Source of the DNA: DAIPKP01 sp964539095
Lineage (GTDB): Bacteria; Synergistota; Synergistia; Synergistales; Aminiphilaceae
Assembly: GCA_964539095.1 (NCBI GenBank)
Contig: CAZIFL010000014.1
Span: 6,407 to 70,406, forward strand
Direction of reading: 5' to 3'
DNA length: 64,000 nt
Positions 17,219-24,290 of this stretch are shown here, piece by piece; the first letter of the stretch is position 1; every line of letters starts with the position of its first letter. Below the pieces are notes generated by a model. That model was not told where the DNA came from. It ran no database searches and saw only the letters and a program-made list of their open reading frames with translations. The translations under genes and the position numbers were made by a program.

Positions 17219-18349
17219 CTACATTCCCACCGATTTAACCCGTTCAGCCCGGCTCACAATCTCGGTAACTCGAATACCAAAGTTTTCGTCGATCACGACG
17301 ACCTCTCCCCGGGCAACTAGCTTACCATTAACCAGAACATCCACAGGCTCTCCCGCAAGTTTGTCCAATTCTACCACGGAACCGGGGGATAAGTTCAAAA
17401 CTTCCCCCACGGTCTTTCTCGTTCTTCCAAGTTCTACCGTAACACGTACGGGTATGTCAAGTATCAGTCCGAGATTAGAAGGAACTCCCGGGGCACCCTC
17501 CGGAGCAAACTGGGAAAACTCCGCAGAGCGCACATCCACAGGAGCCGCCATTACAGGTTGCGGAGAATCTGGAAGAGGATACCCCCCCCCTCCGCCCATA
17601 GGAGCAGAAGCCCTCTGAGGCTGAGGAGCAGAGGGAACCCCGGGGGCTGCAGTTGCCGGAGCAGGCTTTTCCTCCTTAGGAGGAGAAAGAATCTCCCGAA
17701 TCTTCGCGGCCAGAGCAGAGGCGTTCTCCAGAGGCATGAGAAAGGCAAAATCCATCTCTCCCACATCCGCCACCGAAGAGTTCAGGCGAAGCACCCAGAG
17801 AGAATCCTCCGCAGCTCTCTCTGCAAAGGGGGTCCATCCCGCTTCAGAGAGTTTCCCTGAAGCGTTTTCGGGGACAAAGCGAGCCCCCTTCAGAAGGCCG
17901 CTAACACTCGTAAAGGCAGTACCGAGAACCTGGCTCAACCCCTCCTGGGAGGCGCTGAGGTAGAGATCATTCACCTCTTCGGGGAGATCCTTGCCATCTC
18001 CTCCCATCATCAGATCCGCCAGAAGAAGGGTGCTTCTGGCAGAGAGAACCACCGCCGCATCGGCCTTATCAAGGCCGTCACATCGGAGGTTGTAGACAAA
18101 GGTCTGCGCCCCCTGGAAGGAATCCGCATAATCACTCTGTGAGAGAACCCCCAAAGAGAGAACTTCCGTCTGGACCTCTTTCCCTGTAAGCATCCCCGCT
18201 ACATCAGAAAGAGCACCTGAGAAAAGCTTGCCAACCTCATCAAGGATCTCCTGATCTTCCGAAGAGAGGCCGGCGTCTCCCCCATCATCCAGAGAGACTC
18301 CTCCCAGGAGGGCGTCTATTTCATTCTGGCTCAGCAGTTCGTCCACCAT
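17219..18349 (-). CDS. fliY: FliY, motor switch protein (FliN-like C domain) with degenerate phosphatase sites
   Basis: This 376-residue FliY has an N-terminal peptide LLSQNEIDALLGG (FliM/FliY-type CheY-P-binding segment), a CheC-like middle domain (about 30-215), a Pro/Ala linker and a FliN domain (about 290-376). It forms the lower C-ring. In the CheC-like domain both catalytic patterns are altered. At the first, Glu38 is kept but the expected Asn is Lys41. At the second, Glu136 is kept but the Asn is Ser139. It probably acts as a structural FliN rather than a CheY-P phosphatase. It follows fliM by 3 bp. Confidence 0.92.
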   Translation of the reverse strand: MVDELLSQNEIDALLGGVSLDDGGDAGLSSEDQEILDEVGKLFSGALSDVAGMLTGKEVQTEVLSLGVLSQSDYADSFQGAQTFVYNLRCDGLDKADAAVVLSARSTLLLADLMMGGDGKDLPEEVNDLYLSASQEGLSQVLGTAFTSVSGLLKGARFVPENASGKLSEAGWTPFAERAAEDSLWVLRLNSSVADVGEMDFAFLMPLENASALAAKIREILSPPKEEKPAPATAAPGVPSAPQPQRASAPMGGGGGYPLPDSPQPVMAAPVDVRSAEFSQFAPEGAPGVPSNLGLILDIPVRVTVELGRTRKTVGEVLNLSPGSVVELDKLAGEPVDVLVNGKLVARGEVVVIDENFGIRVTEIVSRAERVKSVGM

Positions 18350-18352
18350 GAC

Positions 18353-19360
18353 CTACTCCTCCTCTTCCTCCTCATACGCCTCATCCCGCTCCACCGAAAC
18401 AATGCGGGCAGCATAATTATCGTTGTGCCTTCCCGGCTGGGCCAGGAACTTCACCTTATTCCCCACACGAAGACCGAGATTATCCCTGGTAGTTCCTTCA
18501 AGGCGGATCACGTCACCCCTCTGCATCTCAAGAACCTCCTGCAGGCTGAGCACCGTGTGCCCCAGCTCCAGAGCGAGAGGCACCGTGACATCCTTCATCC
18601 TCTTGCTCAGAGCCTCCCGGCTCCCCTGGATGCTCTTTCTTCCTGTGGAAGCAAACCACTGCTGGGAGCTGAGCTTATCCATGAAAGGCTCCATCACCAG
18701 ATGCGGTATGCAGAGATTGACAATACCCTCCACCTCGCCGAGATCCACCTTGAGGGTTACGAGAAGCACCATATCCGTACCGGGACAGATCTGCACAAAG
18801 AAGGGGTTACTCTCCAGGCTGTCGTAACGGAAGCGCACATCCACCACGGTGCTCCAGCTCTCTTCCAGAAGCTCCAGAAGGCGCATGTAGACCCGTTCAA
18901 TCACGGTACGCTCAATATCCGTAAGCTCCCGCACCTTCCGCAGAGGCTCCCCCTTCCCCCCTAAAAGCCGGTCGATGATGGCAAAGACAAGCTGCGGCGT
19001 CATCTCCATCACCGCATTTCCCGTAAGGGGGTACATCTCAAGCACCGCAATGCTAGTGGGCTGCACCAGGGAGCGTACAAACTCATCGTAGGCAATCTGA
19101 TCCACCGAAACAACTTCAGCCCCTACCATGGAGCGCACCATGGTAGAGAGAGCGGTGGTCATCTGCCGGGAAAAGGCCTCATGGATCATCTGGATCGCCC
19201 GCAGCTGATCCTTGCTGAATTTATCGGGCCTTCGAAAATCGTAGAGCTTTACCTTCCGCTCTTTTTTTTCTTCGTTAATGGCATCGATATCCACACTTCC
19301 GCTACTTAGAGCAGAAAGAAGAGCATCAATTTCCCCTTGTGACATTACTTCAGGCACCAC
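18353..19360 (-). CDS. fliM: FliM, flagellar motor switch protein
   Basis: This 335-residue FliM has the N-terminal CheY-P-binding motif MSQGEIDALLSAL, a CheC-like middle domain (PDKFSKDQLRAIQMIHEAFSRQ through about 225) and the C-terminal FliN-like domain (TVPLALELGHTVLSLQEVLEM). It links FliG to FliY in the C-ring. The start is a GTG at 19360 with GGAGGT eight bases upstream. The C-terminus is a Glu run (EEEEEE). Confidence 0.96.
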   Translation of the reverse strand: MVPEVMSQGEIDALLSALSSGSVDIDAINEEKKERKVKLYDFRRPDKFSKDQLRAIQMIHEAFSRQMTTALSTMVRSMVGAEVVSVDQIAYDEFVRSLVQPTSIAVLEMYPLTGNAVMEMTPQLVFAIIDRLLGGKGEPLRKVRELTDIERTVIERVYMRLLELLEESWSTVVDVRFRYDSLESNPFFVQICPGTDMVLLVTLKVDLGEVEGIVNLCIPHLVMEPFMDKLSSQQWFASTGRKSIQGSREALSKRMKDVTVPLALELGHTVLSLQEVLEMQRGDVIRLEGTTRDNLGLRVGNKVKFLAQPGRHNDNYAARIVSVERDEAYEEEEEE

Positions 19361-19396
19361 GGCAGGCCACCTCCTTCCAAAGGCATTTCGGCAGGT

Positions 19397-19846
19397 CTAC
19401 TGAATAATAAACTCCTCGAAAAGGACACGGAGAACCGGGGGCTTCCTGTCCACCAGGGGGAGAATGGCATTGAGCCGCCTCTTCAGCTGCTGGGCAAGCT
19501 CCAGCATCCCCTCGCCGCTCCGCATATCGTCGTAACGCTGATCTTTAAGAAGCAGAAGCACATCGTTGCGCAAGAGGCTCTGCCATGAGGGCTGGGCAAT
19601 CTCTTTTCCCGCCTTGTCAGAGGTAAGCTCCAGAGCTATCTGGGCACGAAGCACGTGAACCTCCTTATCGGCAAGATTCACCGTAAACCCTCCAAGGGGG
19701 ACCACCGGCCCCGGCACAAACCCCTGATCTCCCTGGCTCACGGGAACGGGCTTTCCGAGGAAGTTTCTTCCCACGAAAATCCCTCCCCCCACCCCGAGGA
19801 CCAACGCCACCACAGCTATGAGTATAAAGATGAGAAGCCGTTTCAT
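19397..19846 (-). CDS. fliL: FliL, flagellar basal-body-associated membrane protein
   Basis: This 149-residue protein has one N-terminal membrane helix (LLIFILIAVVALVLGVGGGIF) and a periplasmic FliL domain (GGFTVNLADKEVHVLRAQIALEL). The C-terminal VLRVLFEEFIIQ is the family tail. FliL surrounds and stabilises the stator. The start at 19846 has GGAGGGG six bases upstream. It sits between motB and fliM, which fits a stator-associated role. Confidence 0.95.
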   Translation of the reverse strand: MKRLLIFILIAVVALVLGVGGGIFVGRNFLGKPVPVSQGDQGFVPGPVVPLGGFTVNLADKEVHVLRAQIALELTSDKAGKEIAQPSWQSLLRNDVLLLLKDQRYDDMRSGEGMLELAQQLKRRLNAILPLVDRKPPVLRVLFEEFIIQ

Positions 19847-19879
19847 GCTCTACCCCTCCAGGACTTCAGAATATCAAAG

Positions 19880-20599
19880 CTACTGCTGGGCATACTGCGA
19901 AAGAAGCACAAGATCAACCCGCCGATTCAAAGCTCGGTGCTCCTCGGTATCGTTAGGAACCAGCGGCTTGTACTGACCGTATCCCACAGATTTGAGACGA
20001 TAGGGAGAGAGCCCCCCAGCATCATAAAGGTAGGATGCCACCGTGGCGGCCCGGATTGAAGAGAGCCCCCAATTATCCTTATAGGGACCTCCCCGGAGAG
20101 GAAGCGCATCCGTATGTCCCTCCACAGCCACAGGTATCGAGACAAGCTGCAAGATCTCTCCCAGCTTGGAGAGCACCCGTTTTCCCCCAGGGAGAAGATC
20201 GGATGAGCCGAGAAGAAAGAGAAGCTGATCCGCCAGGGAGATGGTAACCCCTCTCTCGGAGATCTGTACGGTGACATCCTCCTCCAGCCCCTCATCCCGA
20301 ATGAGCGTTTGGATCTTTCGCGTCACCTCCAGAATATCCTGGGTCTGGCGCCGGGCATCCCCCGCATCGGTCCCTGCAGCCCCCCCGAAGATCTCCGGGC
20401 TCTGTTGCAGGGTCTCCCCCCCCGGCAGGGCCCCGATGGCCCCCTGAAAGGAGAGAATGAGTTTTTTAAATTTTACCACATCGATGGTGGAAAAGGAAAA
20501 GAGAAGCACAAAAAAGGTAAGGAGCAATGTCACCATGTCTCCATAGGTGGTAAGCCAGTTGACAGCGCTCTCCTCCTGCTGTTTTCTTCTTCTCGCCAT
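19880..20599 (-). CDS. motB: MotB/PomB-type flagellar stator protein
   Basis: This 239-residue protein has one N-terminal helix with the ion-carrying Asp21 (NWLTTYGDMVTLLLTFFVLLF), then a plug/linker and an OmpA-like peptidoglycan-binding domain (VEGHTDALP, SSIRAATVASYL, NRRVDLVL). It anchors the stator to the wall. Upstream motA is its partner. Whether H+ or Na+ is used cannot be read reliably from the sequence. Confidence 0.95.
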   Translation of the reverse strand: MARRRKQQEESAVNWLTTYGDMVTLLLTFFVLLFSFSTIDVVKFKKLILSFQGAIGALPGGETLQQSPEIFGGAAGTDAGDARRQTQDILEVTRKIQTLIRDEGLEEDVTVQISERGVTISLADQLLFLLGSSDLLPGGKRVLSKLGEILQLVSIPVAVEGHTDALPLRGGPYKDNWGLSSIRAATVASYLYDAGGLSPYRLKSVGYGQYKPLVPNDTEEHRALNRRVDLVLLSQYAQQ

Positions 20600-20635
20600 G
20601 ACGCACTCCGCCCCTTCTGTTTATCTGTAAAACGC

Positions 20636-21433
20636 TTAGGCCTCCACCTCTTCCTTGCCTCCCCGCTTCTGCTCTTCCAAATCCTGACGAAGCTTGGGAG
20701 GGAGAAAAACCTTGAGCTTCTCTTCCACAATCCGGGGATTTTCCCCCGCCTGAATGGAGAGAACCCCCTCCACAATAAGTTCTCGGGAGAGAATTTCTTC
20801 TTTGGTTCGAGAGGCGAGCTTCTTCGCCAGGGGGATGGCAAAGACATTGGCGATAAAGGAGCCGTAGAAGGTTGTGATCAAAGCCACCGCCATACCGGGC
20901 CCCAGGGCATCGGGATCATCCAGATTTTTGAGCATCATGATAAGCCCCACCAGGGTACCCAGCATACCGAAGGCGGGGGCGATCTCCCCCATGAGATCCA
21001 GCATCTTCTTTCCTTCGAAGTGACGCTCCTCAAGAAGGCCGATCTCCGTATCAAGAATGGCCTTCACCAGCTCCGGATCAGTACCATCCACCACAAGCTG
21101 AATAGATTTGCTGATAAAGACATCCTCCAGCTGCCCTGCATCCTCTTCCAGGGCAAGAAGCCCTTCTCGCCGCGCCTTTTCGGCAAAGCTTACCAGGGTC
21201 TGCACCAGACCGATCATGTCCGGAGATGTTGCAAAAAATCCCCTCCGGATGACCTTGGGAAGCGTTTTAAGCTGCTCCATAGAGGTAGCCATGATAACCG
21301 CCCCCAGAGTACCTCCTCCGGTGATGAGCATGGATTGATAATCCACAAAGGCTCCCGGCTCTCCTCCTGCAATGATTCCCCCGATAACAAGAACAAGAGC
21401 GAGAGATAAACCTATAATGGTTGCGAGATCCAC
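20636..21433 (-). CDS. motA: MotA/PomA-type flagellar stator protein
   Basis: This 265-residue MotA/ExbB-family protein has four membrane helices. The first is LATIIGLSLALVLVIGGII and the last pair includes GMLGTLVGLIMML and AVALITTFYGSFIANVFAIPLA. The cytoplasmic loop carries the charged residues that contact FliG. I use the GTG at 21433 (VDLATIIG...), because GGAGGT lies nine bases upstream. An ATG at 21469 adds twelve residues but has little ribosome-binding site. The GMLGTLVGLI signature is common to both PomA and MotA. Confidence 0.94.
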   Translation of the reverse strand: MDLATIIGLSLALVLVIGGIIAGGEPGAFVDYQSMLITGGGTLGAVIMATSMEQLKTLPKVIRRGFFATSPDMIGLVQTLVSFAEKARREGLLALEEDAGQLEDVFISKSIQLVVDGTDPELVKAILDTEIGLLEERHFEGKKMLDLMGEIAPAFGMLGTLVGLIMMLKNLDDPDALGPGMAVALITTFYGSFIANVFAIPLAKKLASRTKEEILSRELIVEGVLSIQAGENPRIVEEKLKVFLPPKLRQDLEEQKRGGKEEVEA

Positions 21434-21487
21434 TACAACGCCACCTCCCTGGGCATGGGCTGATGCCATCCTGGCACAAGATGTCTT

Positions 21488-21745
21488 TTATTGTAACACA
21501 CCGGAAGAGCCTTGGGACATCTTGGGGAGTCCTCCAGAAGGCCCCCCGCTCCAGCCGGGAAAGCCCGAAAAAATCTCCCGACGGTACGCCACAATGCTCC
21601 GGCGCACCTCTTCAGGAGTCTCCGTCACCACATAACGATGACCGTTATGGAGAAGCACCACCGTATCCGGGTTGGCCTCCACCGTTTCGATATGATCGGG
21701 ATTCACCATAAAGGCAGAACCGTTTATTCTGTGGAGTTGTATCAC
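21488..21745 (-). CDS. flbD: FlbD/SwrD family small flagellar protein
   Basis: This 85-residue protein of the FlbD family has the conserved core LHRINGSAFMVNPDHIETVEA, then DTVVLLHNGHRYVV. SwrD in Bacillus raises motor torque. The GTG at 21745 is chosen from GAGG eight bases upstream and from the family N-terminus; two further GTG codons lie just upstream (21751 and 21754). The gene sits between flgE1 and motA, which fits a torque role. The C-terminal Gly/Ser tail is unremarkable. Confidence 0.9.
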   Translation of the reverse strand: MIQLHRINGSAFMVNPDHIETVEANPDTVVLLHNGHRYVVTETPEEVRRSIVAYRREIFSGFPGWSGGPSGGLPKMSQGSSGVLQ

Positions 21746-21852
21746 TCTCACCACCTCATTGCTCTCTTCCAGAAAAACTCGGGCAAGCGTAGCAAAAAAA
21801 GAGCAGGGAGAAAAGGGGCAAAAGCCCCTTATCTCTCTGCCTTTTGTCAGCG

Positions 21853-23802
21853 TTACCGCTTGAGATTGATGGTCTCTTCCAGAATAGAGTCGCTGGTGGT
21901 CACCATCCGAGCGTTAGCCTGATACCCTCGCTGCCCCTTGATGATATTCACGAACTCTTCCACAACATCCACGTTGGAGTACTCCAGGTTTCCTCCAAGG
22001 ATCTGTCCTGCTCCCTCTTCCAGAGGCATCACCAGCTGCGGCATCCCTGAGTTGGAACCCACCACGTAGACGTTATCCCCCGCCTGGTTCAAGCCCCCGG
22101 CGTTGGCAAACATGGCGAGAGGAATCCGATAAAAGGGAACAATATACTCGTTGTCGTATATTCCCATCACCGTACCGTCTGCCTGTACCTGAAAATCTAC
22201 CAGAACCCCCATGCTGTGCCCATCTTGATAGAAAGCCTTGGTGGTGAAGGGAGAGCCGAACTGCGTCACCCCTCCAAGGCCATCGCCCATGGTCTCTCCA
22301 AGGAGATCAAGCTTTATCGTCTCCCGCCCCGCTCCAGCGGCAGAGAAGTCGATCTCCAGTGTCAAATCACCGGGATCCACGATCTTCCCATCGGGACCAA
22401 AACTGATAACACCGCTCCCTCCCATAATCGGAAGGCTGACATTAGAGTCGATCGCCACATCCCACGACCAGGTATTGATCCCGAGCTTCTTAAAAGTCAT
22501 CTCCAACATGTACTTGTTGCCAAGAGAGTCGTAGATGGGGTAGGTAGTAGAATAGACGCTATCAAGCTTCTGGGAGATGGTGGCCACCTCCTTGTACACC
22601 CCCGAGGTAACCGGAAGCCCCGGATCAAGCCACTTAAGGGTAAAAGCAGTTCCTGTATCCTTCATCTCCAGGATCATATTCGTAGCCAGAGACCCGGGCA
22701 GAGGAGGAGCAACCGCCGTAAGATCGATATTCTGGAAGGAACCATCCCGGTTATAGTTCACTGGCACGGTATGACGGGTAGGGGCAGCTCCATCCTGGCT
22801 CACCCAGAAGACAAGCTCCGCCCCATCCGCATCAAACTCCGCAAGGACATCGTACGTGCTCCCTGCAGCAGTATCCTCCACGGTAAAGGCTGAGAAGGTC
22901 ATGGTCTCGTTAAGATTGAGCACCTGCCGGTTCCCCCCCTCCCCCACCGCAAGCTCTCCTGTGGCGGGATCATAGGTAACCGGATACGCCACTCCTCCAA
23001 GGGTGATGGTAGCTCCCGAGGTAAGGTTCAAGATAGGTTTTCCCGTGGCCGCGTTGATTCCCGTGGTCTCAAAAGTGATGTCGCTTACTGCGCCGCCGGG
23101 ATCTTCGAAGTGGATGGTAAGAAAGTTGGCTGCCGTATCCCCCGCTTCGAACTGCACGCTGTAATCAATCTCATTCGCCGGCGTCGCTCCGTCGGGGAAG
23201 GTCATGTTCATGGTCAGCTCGGGGATCCCCGAGGGCAGAAAGGGATCCACCCCCGCATCAAGGTTGCAACGGTAAGCAATAAGGTTTGTAGCCTCCGCAG
23301 AGAGCTTATGCCCCATGGGGATGTTCACCGTGGAGAGGGTATCCGAAAGCCTGATGCCCCCCGGAGCGCTCTTATCCTGCTGGTACATATATCCCTGAAG
23401 ATTAAAACCGTTCCCCGCCTGCACCAGATTGCCGTAGCCATCCTTTACAAAGTTTCCCGCCCGGGTGTAGTAGGTCTGTCCGCCGTAGTTGAGAACGAAA
23501 AAACCGTTCCCCTCAATGGCCATGTTCGAATTTACCCCGGTATTCTCGACATTTCCCTGGGTATAGATCTTTTCAATAGCTCCGATACGGGTGCCGAGAC
23601 CGATCTGCTTGGGGTTGACACCTCCCATGGTATCGTTTGCCCGGGTTCCCGCAAACTGGGTCTGATAGAGCAGATCTTCAAAGGTAGCGCTGCTTTTTTT
23701 AAAGCCCAGGGTATTGACGTTGGCCACGTTGTTTCCCGTGACATCCAGAAAGGTCTGGTAGCTTTTCAGCCCTGTCACACCAGAGAGAAGTGAACGTAAC
23801 AT
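21853..23802 (-). CDS. flgE: Hook protein FlgE, paralogue 1 (649 aa)
   Basis: This 649-residue FlgE-family protein has the N-terminal rod/hook signature (MLRSLLSGVTGLKSYQTFLD, then VTGNNVANVNTLGFKK), a D1 shell, a large variable middle and the C-terminal EFVNIIKGQRGYQANARMVTTSD block. FlgE polymerises into the hook. At about 650 residues it is much longer than the usual 400-430, the extra length lying in the surface domains. It follows flgD by 21 bp with GGAGGAG upstream, and is followed by a terminator-like hairpin. It has two further paralogues (24291-27074 and 29232-30524). Confidence 0.93.
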   Translation of the reverse strand: MLRSLLSGVTGLKSYQTFLDVTGNNVANVNTLGFKKSSATFEDLLYQTQFAGTRANDTMGGVNPKQIGLGTRIGAIEKIYTQGNVENTGVNSNMAIEGNGFFVLNYGGQTYYTRAGNFVKDGYGNLVQAGNGFNLQGYMYQQDKSAPGGIRLSDTLSTVNIPMGHKLSAEATNLIAYRCNLDAGVDPFLPSGIPELTMNMTFPDGATPANEIDYSVQFEAGDTAANFLTIHFEDPGGAVSDITFETTGINAATGKPILNLTSGATITLGGVAYPVTYDPATGELAVGEGGNRQVLNLNETMTFSAFTVEDTAAGSTYDVLAEFDADGAELVFWVSQDGAAPTRHTVPVNYNRDGSFQNIDLTAVAPPLPGSLATNMILEMKDTGTAFTLKWLDPGLPVTSGVYKEVATISQKLDSVYSTTYPIYDSLGNKYMLEMTFKKLGINTWSWDVAIDSNVSLPIMGGSGVISFGPDGKIVDPGDLTLEIDFSAAGAGRETIKLDLLGETMGDGLGGVTQFGSPFTTKAFYQDGHSMGVLVDFQVQADGTVMGIYDNEYIVPFYRIPLAMFANAGGLNQAGDNVYVVGSNSGMPQLVMPLEEGAGQILGGNLEYSNVDVVEEFVNIIKGQRGYQANARMVTTSDSILEETINLKR

Positions 23803-23823
23803 GGCATTCTCCTCCTCTCTGCC

Positions 23824-24231
23824 CTAGGAGACAGCGATGACGCTGTCGAGATAGATAGCGCTGTCGTTATTGAGAGTCAGCACCACCGCACCGTTATCGA
23901 AGGCTACCCCGGTCACGACACTCTCCTGAACAGATCCGTCACCGTCCACGTAGGCCACGGTGCGATCAATAAAGCTCACCGCATTGATCATGGAGAAGTT
24001 GGCAAGGTTCTCCATTCCCGCAGCAATATTGGTCATCTGCTCCAGAGAGCTGAACTGGGCCATCTGGGCGATAAATTCCTTATCCTCCATGGGCTCCAGA
24101 GGGTTCTGATGCGTAAGCTGGGTAATGAGGATCTTGAGAAAGTCATCCTTCCCCAGCGTATCGCTAGCCGACTTGGCAATGCTCGCCCCCTGAGAGGTTC
24201 CCTGGGCACTTGCTGTTCCCTGTATCTCCAT
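23824..24231 (-). CDS. flgD: FlgD, hook assembly cap protein (short form)
   Basis: This 135-residue FlgD has the conserved N-terminal core LGKDDFLKILITQLTHQNPLEPMEDKEF, then IAQMAQFSSLEQM. It lacks the long C-terminal Ig/tudor-like part of enterobacterial FlgD, as in Bacillus and many clostridia. FlgD caps the growing hook. The ATG at 24231 has GGAG six bases upstream; a GTG at 24234 overlaps it. The gene sits between two hook genes. Confidence 0.94.
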   Translation of the reverse strand: MEIQGTASAQGTSQGASIAKSASDTLGKDDFLKILITQLTHQNPLEPMEDKEFIAQMAQFSSLEQMTNIAAGMENLANFSMINAVSFIDRTVAYVDGDGSVQESVVTGVAFDNGAVVLTLNNDSAIYLDSVIAVS

Positions 24232-24290
24232 CACGATCTCCTATCCTTTCCCGGGCCTTAGAAAGAGCCCTTCAAGCGGGTATGCGAATA

